This document shows, in pieces, positions 26,237 to 34,123 of a DNA stretch of 64,000 nt. The position numbers and the translations under genes are program-made. Where the stretch lies: positions 38,879 to 102,878 of the forward strand of contig CAAGCY010000025.1 in NCBI GenBank assembly GCA_900768465.1, given 5' to 3'. Origin of the DNA: Alphaproteobacteria bacterium (lineage in GTDB: Bacteria; Pseudomonadota; Alphaproteobacteria; CAAGCB01; CAG-977). Positions within the stretch are counted from its first letter, which is position 1, and the number at the start of each line of letters is the position of its first letter. The notes below the pieces were generated by a model. That model did no database searches. It had not been told where the DNA came from and was given only the letters and a program-made list of their open reading frames with translations.

Positions 26237-26265
26237 AAGATACGAAGACCAAACGAAAAAGTCAA
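26237..26265 (-). promoter_or_regulatory. Promoter of the ATP synthase F0 operon
   Basis: On the minus strand, TTGACT (26260-26265) and TATCTT (26237-26242) are 17 bp apart. The site sits between the end of the DsbA-like gene (26278) and atpI, so the F0 operon is transcribed independently. Confidence 0.78.
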
Positions 26266-26277
26266 GAAAAGTTCGAC

Positions 26278-27033
26278 TTAGTGCTTGTGTTCGGGTTTGG
26301 GCGGAACATAGTTCGGATCGGTCAGTTTTTTGACGGCTTCCGCGACATCCTGCATTCCGGGCAGACCGACCAGCATTTCCGTTTTTTTGCCAAAGCGGAT
26401 AAGCAGAGTCGGCGTGGCTTGGATTTTATACTGCATGGCGTTCAAATTGCGGATTCGCATCAGCTCTTTGTTCGCTTTTTCATCCGCGATGCAGGCTTTC
26501 ATCTTGGCTTCGCTCATGCCCGCCAGTTTTGCGTAAGGGGCTAACGCTTCGTTCAAATCGGGAGCGACCGCCCATTGCATTTGATGCGCGAACAGCGTGT
26601 CGATAAAGGGCAGGTATTCGTCTTTGGGCAGGCAGTGCGCGACCAAAGATCCCGCCATGGCGCGCGGTTCCAGCGGGAAGTCCATAAAGATGATTTGCGC
26701 GCGGTTGGTGTCGGCGTATTCCGCTTTCAGCATAGGCATCAGATTCAGGTGCATATTCGTGCAGTGCGGGCAGGTCAGCGATGTGAACACCAGCATTTTC
26801 AGCGGAGCGTCGGGCGCGCCGATGCTTTGTTCTGAAAAATCGAACGTCGGAGCGTTTGGGTCGACGGGCTGTCGGGCGGCTTCCGCCGATTCGGCGACGG
26901 CTTCGGTTTGAACGGGTTTTTTGGTGAAAAACGATTTGATTTTTGCGATAAAGCCCGCGTCCTGCGCGTAAGCCGGCGTTCCCGCCAGAGTCAGCAAGAC
27001 GCCGATAAGAAAGGATTTGCCAAAGGTTTTCAT
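26278..27033 (-). CDS. Periplasmic DsbA-type thioredoxin-fold protein
   Basis: A 251-residue secreted protein. Signal peptide FGKSFLIGVLLTLAGTPAYAQ (residues 4-24; cleavage after AYA), a linker, then a thioredoxin fold with an inserted helical domain typical of DsbA/DsbG-like proteins. The active site is TCPHC and the cis-proline loop is QATPT. FTSLTCPHCTNMH and YADTNRAQIIFMDFPL are typical of the alphaproteobacterial DsbA/BdbD group. It probably oxidises thiols in exported proteins. The C terminus ends in KPEHKH. It is monocistronic between DciA-like and F0 genes. Confidence 0.87.
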   Translation of the reverse strand: MKTFGKSFLIGVLLTLAGTPAYAQDAGFIAKIKSFFTKKPVQTEAVAESAEAARQPVDPNAPTFDFSEQSIGAPDAPLKMLVFTSLTCPHCTNMHLNLMPMLKAEYADTNRAQIIFMDFPLEPRAMAGSLVAHCLPKDEYLPFIDTLFAHQMQWAVAPDLNEALAPYAKLAGMSEAKMKACIADEKANKELMRIRNLNAMQYKIQATPTLLIRFGKKTEMLVGLPGMQDVAEAVKKLTDPNYVPPKPEHKH

Positions 27034-27099
27034 GGGTGAGTGTCCTTAAAAAAATAAATTGTATCTCTTTTTATAACAGATTTAAGCTGCGGTAAACCG

Positions 27100-27591
27100 T
27101 TATTTTATGTCAGGCAGAAACGATCCGAGTTCGATAAGCGCTTGTTTCAAATCGTCATCGTCGATGTCCGCTGTCAGCGCTTCCGCCGTTTGCTGCTTTT
27201 GCGCGTCGGGTTTCGGCTGCTTCGGTTTCGGCGCGGGCGGCGGGGGTGCGCCTTGCACGATGCGGAGTTCGGCAATCGCGGAATAACCGAAAAAGGTGTT
27301 GATTCGCGACAGAATCTCAGGGGTTTGCGCCGAAAAAGCCATGGCAAACGCACCCGAAACCGCTTTGACGTGCAGGATGGCGTCCTGATGTTTGCCTTTG
27401 GGAAAGCGGATGGAGTAAGGAACGATTCCCTGCGCCAGAGCCGTGCCGAGAATGTCCGTCCAATGCGCGGTCAAATCGGCTTGGACAAAGCCGCGGTTGC
27501 CTAAAATCGGCGCGATGATTTTGCGCGCGTCCGATCCGAACAATGCCGGTCCGTTGCGGCGGCGCTGTTCGGTTATCGGAAGCTTTGTCAT
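27100..27591 (-). CDS. DciA-like DUF721 protein
   Basis: A 163-residue protein with a DUF721/DciA-type domain (residues about 10-105; LTAHWTDILG and LHVKAVSGAFAMAF match the usual 'W..IVG..' and 'L.V.v...a.a..L' pattern) followed by a proline/lysine-rich linker and an acidic C-terminal helix (DIDDDDLKQALIELG). DciA helps load the replicative helicase DnaB in bacteria lacking DnaC. The ATG at 27591 overlaps the tgt stop (ATGA) and is preferred to an earlier in-frame start. Confidence 0.72.
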   Translation of the reverse strand: MTKLPITEQRRRNGPALFGSDARKIIAPILGNRGFVQADLTAHWTDILGTALAQGIVPYSIRFPKGKHQDAILHVKAVSGAFAMAFSAQTPEILSRINTFFGYSAIAELRIVQGAPPPPAPKPKQPKPDAQKQQTAEALTADIDDDDLKQALIELGSFLPDIK

Positions 27592-28679
27592 GAAAAATCG
27601 CCTTTCGCGAATTCTTCCAGTCTGTCTTCGCGAATCGCTTGGCGGATGCCGCGCATCAAGTCCTGATAATATGTCAGGTTGTGCCATGTCAAAAGCATGG
27701 CGCCCAAAATTTCATGCGCGCGGAACAAATGGTGGATGTACGCGCGGCTGTAGTTGCGGCAGGCGGGACAGCGGCACTGCGAATCAATCGGATTTTCGTC
27801 GTCGATATGGCACGCGTTGCGCATGTTTAAAACGCCGTTGCGGGTGAACGCTTGCGCCGTTCTGCCCGATCGGCTGGGCATAACGCAATCGAACATGTCG
27901 ACCCCGCGCAAAACCGCGCCGACGATGTCCGACGGTCTGCCGACTCCCATTAAATAACGGGGCTTGTCGTCGGGCAGGTGAGGCGTGGTGAACGAAATCG
28001 TGTCAAACATCAATTCCTGTCCTTCGCCGACCGCCAAGCCGCCCAAAGCATAGCCGTCAAAGCCGATGTCGGTCAGCGAATCGCACGATTCAAGGCGCAA
28101 ATCTTCGTGAACGCCGCCTTGCACAATGCCGAAAATGCCGTAGCCGTCGCGGTCGACAAATGCGTCGCGCGACCGTTTCGCCCAGCGCATCGAACGGCGG
28201 GTCGAATCGGCGACGTACTTTTTATCCGCGGGATACGGAGGACATTCGTCAAAGCACATCGTGATGTTGCTGTCCAATTTGTACTGGATGCCGATTGAAA
28301 TTTCGGGGGAAAGCCGATGCAGACTGCCGTCCAGATGCGAACGGAAATCGACGCCGTCTTCGGTGATTTTGCGCAGTTTGGACAGCGACATGACTTGGAA
28401 GCCGCCGGAATCGGTCAGAATCGGCTTGTTCCAATTCATAAACTTATGCAGACCGCCCAAGCGTTGGACTCTGTCCGCGCCGGGACGCAGCATCAGATGA
28501 TAGGTGTTGCCCAACAGAATTTGCGCGCCCGTTTCGGCGACCGATTCGGGCATCATCGCTTTGACCGTGCCGACCGTGCCGACCGGCATGAACGCGGGCG
28601 TTTCAATAACGCCGTGCGCCGTGTAAAGCTTTCCCAGACGCGACCGTCCGACGGTTTTTTCAACCTCAAATTTCAGCAT
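27588..28679 (-). CDS. tgt: Queuine tRNA-ribosyltransferase (TGT)
   Basis: A 363-residue enzyme exchanging guanine-34 for preQ1 in tRNAs with GUN anticodons. Signatures: TDSGGFQVMSL (catalytic Asp), GIVQGGVHEDLR, ALGGLAVGEG, MGVGRPSDIV, FDCVMPSRSGR, and the zinc site CRCPACRNYSRAYIHHL. AAAAGGAG precedes the ATG. A TTGACT-type promoter lies upstream on the minus strand. The downstream DciA-like gene is translationally coupled. Confidence 0.97.
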   Translation of the reverse strand: MLKFEVEKTVGRSRLGKLYTAHGVIETPAFMPVGTVGTVKAMMPESVAETGAQILLGNTYHLMLRPGADRVQRLGGLHKFMNWNKPILTDSGGFQVMSLSKLRKITEDGVDFRSHLDGSLHRLSPEISIGIQYKLDSNITMCFDECPPYPADKKYVADSTRRSMRWAKRSRDAFVDRDGYGIFGIVQGGVHEDLRLESCDSLTDIGFDGYALGGLAVGEGQELMFDTISFTTPHLPDDKPRYLMGVGRPSDIVGAVLRGVDMFDCVMPSRSGRTAQAFTRNGVLNMRNACHIDDENPIDSQCRCPACRNYSRAYIHHLFRAHEILGAMLLTWHNLTYYQDLMRGIRQAIREDRLEEFAKGDFS

Positions 28680-28708
28680 AAACAGCTCCTTTTTTCGTCA
28701 AGTAAGGC

Positions 28709-28737
28709 GATTAAAACGTTTATCGGAAAAAAGTCAA
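28709..28737 (-). promoter_or_regulatory. Probable promoter of tgt
   Basis: On the minus strand, TTGACT (28732-28737) and TTAATC (28709-28714) are 17 bp apart. The -35 is good, the -10 is weak. Confidence 0.5.
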
Positions 28738-28832
28738 GGACTTTAGTGAGATTTTGCTGGACATCTTTTTTGTGGAATTGTACAATCGTTATCAGAAATA
28801 AACAAAATTTTTCGATAAAAGGGGCAAAAGCC

Positions 28833-29798
28833 ATGGATTATCCTTTTTTGAGAACCGAAAACGAAACCGAAGCGGAACGCATCAAAGCGCTGTTGGATGA
28901 ACTGTCCAAAAGCAAGCTGGGCAAAAAGCTGATTGACGATGCCGTTGACCACAAAACGACGATTGCTTTTGACGGAGCAATGCGCGCGTACGGTTCGTAT
29001 GATGAAGTTAAAAACCATCTGCGTTTGAATCCGTCGCATTCTCATGACCGTTTGGTCGGAACAATCGCGCACGAATTGCGTCATTCTCAGCAATTCCAAA
29101 AGGGAATTTTGCTGGACGCGTTGCTGGATACGCCGAAAAGCTACATTCAAAATCAAGCCGCCATCGAAGCGGACGCGTCCGCGACGGCGTGTGCGGTATG
29201 CTATGATTTGGCTTTGCAGGGTAATGAAAAGCCGTTGGAAAGCTTGCGCGAAAAAGACCCGCACATCGTCAACCCGTTCCAAAACGCCGCCGTCAAAAGC
29301 GGAGCCGTAAACGCCGAAGCGTACAATGCCGCGTTTAAAGGCTGGTTCACCGATTACTGCACGCGCGACAGCTATGACGCTTTGTATGTCAAAATGGTGC
29401 GCCAGCGCAAAAGCAACTGTACGCGCGAAGAGGAAGCCAACGCTTTTATGCGCGAAGTTCCCGTCAATGATGTCGTGCAGAAAGTTTGCACCTGCGGCGG
29501 AAAGCCTTATTTGTCCGAAAAGGAAACGCAGGAATTTTTCAGCACGGACGATTCCAAAACGGTTTCGTTTGAACGTTTCAACAATATCTATGCCAACTGC
29601 TATCGTCCTTACAAGCTGGACTTTTCAAAACCTCAGGAAGAACAAATGAAAGAAAAGCTGGATTTGGTGATGCGTCCGCACTTTAACTATATGCCGAGAT
29701 CCGTCGTTCCCGAACTGTTGCCTTTGCCCGCCAAAGGACAGGAAAAAACGGCAATCAACCCCGCGGTGCTGAAAGCCAAAATGGGGAGAGGTAAATAA
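28833..29798 (+). CDS. Putative zinc metallopeptidase (DUF6782-like)
   Basis: A 321-residue cytosolic protein. Residues about 68-80 (GTIAHELRHSQQF) carry an HExxH motif, and IEADASATACAV about 35 residues later offers a downstream glutamate ligand, as in gluzincin-type peptidases. This arrangement recalls the DUF6782 putative metallopeptidases of host-associated alphaproteobacteria. A later segment has VCTCGGKPYLSEKE. There is no signal peptide. A -10-like TACAAT lies at 28781-28786. It borders the phage-derived island and is transcribed with the same polarity but is separated from it by an independent promoter and terminator, so membership in the island is uncertain. Confidence 0.65.
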   Translation: MDYPFLRTENETEAERIKALLDELSKSKLGKKLIDDAVDHKTTIAFDGAMRAYGSYDEVKNHLRLNPSHSHDRLVGTIAHELRHSQQFQKGILLDALLDTPKSYIQNQAAIEADASATACAVCYDLALQGNEKPLESLREKDPHIVNPFQNAAVKSGAVNAEAYNAAFKGWFTDYCTRDSYDALYVKMVRQRKSNCTREEEANAFMREVPVNDVVQKVCTCGGKPYLSEKETQEFFSTDDSKTVSFERFNNIYANCYRPYKLDFSKPQEEQMKEKLDLVMRPHFNYMPRSVVPELLPLPAKGQEKTAINPAVLKAKMGRGK

Positions 29799-29813
29799 GT
29801 ATAACAAAATGTA

Positions 29814-29842
29814 TTGACAATAGGAAAAACTTATGACATATT
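29814..29842 (+). promoter_or_regulatory. Strong promoter of the phage structural operon
   Basis: TTGACA (29814-29819) and CATATT (29837-29842) are 17 bp apart, with TGA just before the -10 (extended -10). The predicted start is near 29849. The tRNA-Ala promoter at 51.8 kb has the same -35, spacing and -10, supporting recognition by the host housekeeping sigma factor. Confidence 0.78.
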
Positions 29843-29871
29843 GTTAATACAATGCGCTTGGTGCGTATGAA

Positions 29872-29902
29872 AGACGTCTGTTCTTACAGGCGTCTTTTTT
29901 TT
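29872..29902 (+). terminator. Leader terminator at the head of the phage operon
   Basis: AGACGTCTGT (29872-29881), loop TTCT-like (29882-29885) and ACAGGCGTCT (29886-29895) form a 10-bp stem with one G-T pair, followed by eight T residues. It lies about 25 nt after the predicted transcription start and before the first gene, so most transcripts should stop unless antitermination occurs. Confidence 0.85.
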
Positions 29903-29921
29903 ATCAAAAGGAGAAATGACA

Positions 29922-30233
29922 ATGGGTATAGGAAAAATTATCAAAAAAGCCGTCAAAAACGCAATCAATCCCGCGGCGCTGCTGGGACCGAATTTTCAAA
30001 TGGCGGAGGCGGCGCGCAGAACTTACAACGACGAACAGAAAGAAAAACAGCAAAAGGCGAATGAACGTGAAGAACTGGCTCAAAAAGCCGAAGAAGCCGA
30101 AAAAAACGAATTTTTGAACGGACTGGACGAAAAACGCCGCCGCAACAGAAAATCCAATGTTGTTTTTGCGGGGCTGCTGGGCGGAAACGGTTCTGTCGGT
30201 TTGGGCGGACGCAAAAGTTTGCTGGGGTTGTAA
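29922..30233 (+). CDS. Small virion-associated protein, T7 gp7.3-like
   Basis: A 103-residue protein: basic N terminus (MGIGKIIKKAVKNA), a charged coiled-coil centre (residues 38-75) and a glycine-rich C terminus ending GRKSLLGL. The same plan (KKxxKKAVKK start, Gly/Lys/Ser end, position just before the portal gene) is seen in T7 gp7.3, a minor virion protein needed for tail assembly and infection. The ATG at 29922 has AAGGAG 8 nt upstream; an ATG two codons earlier is too close to that site. Assignment rests on layout and composition rather than detailed similarity. Confidence 0.45.
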   Translation: MGIGKIIKKAVKNAINPAALLGPNFQMAEAARRTYNDEQKEKQQKANEREELAQKAEEAEKNEFLNGLDEKRRRNRKSNVVFAGLLGGNGSVGLGGRKSLLGL

Positions 30234-30234
30234 A

Positions 30235-31722
30235 ATGACGGATGTTGTTTCTTTGGCAAGGCAGGTGATTGACAAAGTCGCCGCTTTGAAAAGCAATCGT
30301 CTGAACTTTGAAAAATCGTGGCAGGAAATTTCCGAACTGGTCTTGCCGCGAAAAGCCGATTTTACGGCAATGCGGACTGCCGGCGCGCCGCGAACGCGCA
30401 AGCTGTTTGAAACGACGGCGGTCAATGCGGCGGAAATGTTGGCGGCGGGATTGCACGGATTGATGACCAATCCCGCGGGAAAGTGGTTTGCTTTGCAAAC
30501 GGCGGAAACGTCAGACAGTAAACCCGTTCGACAATGGCTGGAACGTGCCGAACAGGTCATCGCCGACGAAATCTCAAGACCGGCGGCGGCTTTCGCGACC
30601 AATATCCACGAAGTTTATTTGGATTTGGCGGTGCTGGGAACGGCGGGACTGTACGTCGGCTGGAATGAAGACAAGGATTGCCTGTTGTTCCAGTCCCGTT
30701 TTTTGGGCGAACTGTTCATTGCCGAAAACGCGGCGGGACAAGTGGACGAAGTGTACCGCGTGTTCCGTTTGCCCGTATCGAAAATCGTCAAAACTTGGGG
30801 CGAAGATGTCTTGCCCGAACGTCTGCGTTTTTTGGTGCGGCAGGGAAAGGACGAGGATTGTGAAATCATTCATGCCGTAGTTCCCAATCCTTTGTATGAA
30901 AAAGACTCTGTTTTCCAAAAGCCGATGATGTCGGCGTATGTGCTGACAGACACGCAAACGGTGCTGTTTTCGGGCGGTTTTGACGAGATGCCGCTGTTCG
31001 TTGTGCGCTGGAGCAAGGCAAGCGGCGAAGTGTACGGGCGTTCTCCCGCTTTTTCCGCTTTGCCCGATATTAAAATGCTGCAGGAAATGATGCGCGAAAC
31101 GCTGATAGCGGCTCAGCTGGCGAACCGTCCGCCCGTTTTGGTGCGCGACGACGATCAGTTTTCACCGCTTGCGACCGTTCCGGGCGGGGTTATCCGCTAT
31201 AACGGAGAGCCGCCGAAACCGTTTTCATCGGGGGCGAATTCGGGTATCGGACTGGATATGATGAACGAAATCCGCGCCCGACTGCGTACCGCTTTTTACA
31301 ACGACGTTTTGGTCACAACCAAGGACGCGGCGATGACCGCGACCGAAGTTCTGCACAGAAACGAAGAAAAAATGCGCCTGCTGGGTCCCGTGTTCGGGCG
31401 GATTCAAACCGAATTGTTGGGTCCGATGATGGAACGCGTGTTCGGTTTGCTGATACGGCACGGAAAACTGCCGCCTTTGCCCGACGCTTTGCACGGCAAA
31501 ACGCCTGCCGTGTCATACTTGTCGCCCTTGACGATGGCGCAAAGACAGGTCGAAGCGCAGGCGATGATTCAAACGTTGGAACTGGCGGAGGGATTTTTAA
31601 GACTTCAGCCCGATGCCGCCGCCGTGTTCGATGTTCCGAAAACAGTACGGAAAATCGCCGCGATGTACGGTGTTTCCGATGATTTGATTCAAACAAGGCA
31701 AAAGGAAAACGCCGATGTTTGA
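30235..31722 (+). CDS. Podovirus head-tail connector (portal) protein
   Basis: A 495-residue protein of the T7 gp8 / head-to-tail connecting protein family, the dodecameric channel through which DNA enters and leaves the capsid. Typical features are an N-terminal WQEISELVLPRKADF, LAAGLHGLMTNPAGKWF, and the C-terminal clip/wing region MTATEVLHRNEEKMRLLGPV with RIQTELLGPMMERVF. Length is near the T7 portal (536). The frame is intact. It starts 1 nt after the previous stop (TAA-A-ATG) and is followed by a gene overlapping by 8 nt. Confidence 0.92.
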   Translation: MTDVVSLARQVIDKVAALKSNRLNFEKSWQEISELVLPRKADFTAMRTAGAPRTRKLFETTAVNAAEMLAAGLHGLMTNPAGKWFALQTAETSDSKPVRQWLERAEQVIADEISRPAAAFATNIHEVYLDLAVLGTAGLYVGWNEDKDCLLFQSRFLGELFIAENAAGQVDEVYRVFRLPVSKIVKTWGEDVLPERLRFLVRQGKDEDCEIIHAVVPNPLYEKDSVFQKPMMSAYVLTDTQTVLFSGGFDEMPLFVVRWSKASGEVYGRSPAFSALPDIKMLQEMMRETLIAAQLANRPPVLVRDDDQFSPLATVPGGVIRYNGEPPKPFSSGANSGIGLDMMNEIRARLRTAFYNDVLVTTKDAAMTATEVLHRNEEKMRLLGPVFGRIQTELLGPMMERVFGLLIRHGKLPPLPDALHGKTPAVSYLSPLTMAQRQVEAQAMIQTLELAEGFLRLQPDAAAVFDVPKTVRKIAAMYGVSDDLIQTRQKENADV

Positions 31723-31987
31723 CAGACGGGACAAAGCCAAAAAAGCCTTGGAGCTGGTACAGGCTTACAAGGCTGTTTTTTTATCCGAAAACGGACAGGC
31801 GGTTTTGGAGGATTTGGCGGTCAAATGCCACATGCTGACCCCCGTAACCGACGTTTCCGGCGCGGCGACCAGCGCGTTCTATGACGGAAAGCGCGCCGCT
31901 TTTCTGGATATTTTAAAGATGACCGCTTGCGATGAAAAGCGGTTGGTTACTTTATTGCAACAAGCTGAAAGGAAAAATAATGAGTAA
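31715..31987 (+). CDS. Bbp19-like phage protein
   Basis: A 90-residue protein between portal and scaffold genes. The pattern (AYKAVFLSENGQAVLEDLAVKC, then FYDGKRAAFLDIL) matches the small Bbp19-like family first noted in Bordetella podovirus BPP-1 and widespread beside portal genes; its molecular role is not established. It overlaps the portal gene by 8 nt and the scaffold gene by 8 nt, so all three are likely translationally coupled. Confidence 0.65.
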   Translation: MFDRRDKAKKALELVQAYKAVFLSENGQAVLEDLAVKCHMLTPVTDVSGAATSAFYDGKRAAFLDILKMTACDEKRLVTLLQQAERKNNE

Positions 31988-32513
31988 CGTAAACGAAAAC
32001 GACTTTATCGATGAAGAAGACAAGGCTGAATTCCACGCTTTGGCGGAAAATTTGGGCTTGACCGAACGGCAGGAGGCGGGCGTTTGGGGCTGGATTGAAG
32101 ACGGCGTGCGCGAATTCGCCGAAGAACTGGACAACGCTTCCGAAACGTATGTGCAGGATGCGGAAGCCGATTTGCACCGATTGTTCGGGCGCGATTTCGA
32201 ACGCAAGCAAAAAGGCGCCGCCGCGCTGGTGCGAAAATACGGCGGCGACGGATTCGTCGAGTTTTTGAACGAAACGGGGCTTTGCAACTGTCGCGAAATC
32301 GTCGCGTTTTTGATGCGGCTTGCCGACGCGGCGGGCGAAGACAGGGGATTGGTCGGTGAAAAATCCGCCGTTGTTCCCTCCGCCGAACGGCTGAAAGCGG
32401 AAATCGCAGGCTTGACCGCCAATCCCGCCTATATGCAGGCGCAGCATCCCGATCACGCCAAAACCGTGCAGGCTGTTTACGCTTTGCGCAAGCGTTTGTT
32501 CAACGAAGACTGA
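31980..32513 (+). CDS. Probable capsid scaffolding protein
   Basis: A 177-residue acidic, helical protein. Position (portal, small protein, scaffold, capsid) and composition match podovirus scaffolds, which occupy the procapsid interior and leave before or during packaging. The C-terminal part NPAYMQAQHPDHAKTVQAV resembles the 'NPAY...HP.H...V' end common to these proteins. The start at 31980 has AAGGA 6 nt upstream; the open frame extends further back inside the previous gene. A terminator hairpin follows before the capsid gene. Confidence 0.65.
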   Translation: MSNVNENDFIDEEDKAEFHALAENLGLTERQEAGVWGWIEDGVREFAEELDNASETYVQDAEADLHRLFGRDFERKQKGAAALVRKYGGDGFVEFLNETGLCNCREIVAFLMRLADAAGEDRGLVGEKSAVVPSAERLKAEIAGLTANPAYMQAQHPDHAKTVQAVYALRKRLFNED

Positions 32514-32540
32514 TTCGGAACAAACGCTTTTTTTTTGCAG

Positions 32541-32568
32541 GCTCCGTTTGAAAACGGGGCTTTTTTTT
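32541..32568 (+). terminator. Internal terminator between scaffold and capsid genes
   Basis: GCTCCGTT (32541-32548) pairs with AACGGGGC (32553-32560) with one G-T pair, followed by eight T residues (32561-32568). No promoter is evident in the 30 bp before the capsid gene, so capsid expression must depend on read-through. Confidence 0.75.
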
Positions 32569-32597
32569 ATCTCTTGAAACAGAAAAGGAAAATTTAA

Positions 32598-33503
32598 ATG
32601 AGTACACAGATTACCACTTCTTTCGTTGACCAGTACAGCTCGAACATTCAGGCTTTGGTGCAGCAGAAAGGATCAAAACTGCGCAATTTGGTCGGATTTG
32701 AAAGCGTGCGCGGAAAAGCGGCTTTCATTGATCAGATCGGGCAGGTCGCCGCTGTCAAAAAGACGACGCGCCACGCCGCGACGCCGCAGGCCGATACGCC
32801 CCATAAACGCCGCCGTTTGAGCTTGGACACTTATCATTGGGCGGATTTAATCGACAATGACGACAAAGTGCGCATGCTGATTGATCCGACGAACGATTAC
32901 GCGAACGCCGCCGCTTGGGCGATGGGGCGCGCGATGGATGAAGCGATTGTCGAAGCCGCTTTGGGGACGGCGTACACGGGCGAAACGGGCGCGACCGAAG
33001 TCGCTTTGCCGGCTTCGCAGATTGTCGATGCCGCGTGCGCTTCCAAATTCACGTTCGACAAACTGCGTGAAGTCAAGCGTCTGTTCGATAAAAACGACGC
33101 GCCGTCCGAAGGTCGCTATATCGTTCTGTCCGCTCAGCAGTTGGACGATTTGCTGAGCGAAACGAAAGTGACTTCCGCCGATTATGCCGCCGCCAAAGCT
33201 TTGGTTCGCGGCGAAATCGAGGAGTTTATGGGCTTTAAGTTCGTTCAGCTGAACGCGAAAAAAGCCGACGGATCGCTGATTTTGCCCGCGGTCATGTCGA
33301 CGGGTGACTCTGCCGCCGCCATCGGACGGTCGTGCTTGGCGTTCCAGAGCGAAGGCGTCAAGCTGGGCATTGGCGAAGACATCATCGGTAAAATCACGGA
33401 ACGCGACGACAAATGCTTTGCGACGCAGGTCTACTACGAAATGGCAATCGGCGCGACCCGCATGCAGGAAGAACTGGTCGTTCAAATCAACTGCAAAGAA
33501 TGA
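32598..33503 (+). CDS. Phage major capsid protein
   Basis: A 301-residue protein similar in layout to the Phage_capsid_2 group of HK97-fold coat proteins found in BPP-1-like podoviruses. Recognisable elements are GKAAFIDQIG, the region before RRRLSLDTYHWADLIDNDD, GRAMDEAIVEAALG, and a late RGEIEEFMGFKFVQLN strand pair. There is no N-terminal delta domain, consistent with the separate scaffold gene. The reading frame is intact. AAAAGGA lies before the ATG. It is placed after an internal terminator, unusual for the most highly needed virion protein. Confidence 0.88.
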   Translation: MSTQITTSFVDQYSSNIQALVQQKGSKLRNLVGFESVRGKAAFIDQIGQVAAVKKTTRHAATPQADTPHKRRRLSLDTYHWADLIDNDDKVRMLIDPTNDYANAAAWAMGRAMDEAIVEAALGTAYTGETGATEVALPASQIVDAACASKFTFDKLREVKRLFDKNDAPSEGRYIVLSAQQLDDLLSETKVTSADYAAAKALVRGEIEEFMGFKFVQLNAKKADGSLILPAVMSTGDSAAAIGRSCLAFQSEGVKLGIGEDIIGKITERDDKCFATQVYYEMAIGATRMQEELVVQINCKE

Positions 33504-33565
33504 CTTTCATCACACGGCGGAGAGAAATCTCCGCCGTTCGTTTTGTTTCAGAAAAGGAGTTTAAG

Positions 33566-34123
33566 ATGACTTCAATCGTTGCTTTATGCAATCGCGCTTT
33601 GTCGAAAATCGGCGACGAACTGGTGATTTTATCGCTGGATGACGGCACAAAATCCGCCCGTTACTGCAAAGCGTTATATGCCGATACGCGCGATTTCGTG
33701 CTGCGGTCGTATCCGTGGCGGTTCGCGCTGAAGCGGTATGCTTTGGCTCCGCTGAAAGACAAGCCGCTATACGGCTATGAATATCAGTTCGGATTGCCCG
33801 CCGATTGTTTGCGTGTTTGGCGGACGGAAGAGGAAGAACCTTATCAGGTCGAAGGGCAAACCATTTTATATAACAGACCGATGCTGCGCTTTGTCGGCAT
33901 TACGCGCATTGAAGACGCGACGCTGTTCGATCCGATGTTTGTTGAAGCGCTGGCTTTGAAGCTGGCGGCGGAGCTTGCCGTTCCTTTGACGGCGTCGGTC
34001 GCTTTGAAGGAAGTGCTGAACAAGGAATATCACGCTTTCGTACAGCAGGCGAAAACTGCGTCCGCCATGGAAGGCGCGCAGGATGCTTACACGCAGCGCG
34101 GCTGGCTGGAAGCGAGGTTGTGA
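33566..34123 (+). CDS. Tail tubular protein A (T7 gp11-like gatekeeper)
   Basis: A 185-residue protein of the gp11/tail tubular A group, which forms the ring joining portal to nozzle. The N terminus LCNRALSKIGDELVI followed by RDFVLRSYPWRFALKRYAL is the family hallmark, and the middle YEYQFGLPADCLRVW is also typical. The ATG at 33566 has AAAGGAG 7 nt upstream. Its stop overlaps the start of the next tail gene (TGATG). Confidence 0.88.
   Translation: MTSIVALCNRALSKIGDELVILSLDDGTKSARYCKALYADTRDFVLRSYPWRFALKRYALAPLKDKPLYGYEYQFGLPADCLRVWRTEEEEPYQVEGQTILYNRPMLRFVGITRIEDATLFDPMFVEALALKLAAELAVPLTASVALKEVLNKEYHAFVQQAKTASAMEGAQDAYTQRGWLEARL

Noticed and set aside
29852..29921. Possible leader peptide (MRLVRMKDVC...) over the phage leader terminator
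   Set aside because: No ribosome-binding site and no codon run suggesting ribosome-mediated attenuation; RNA-level antitermination is simpler.
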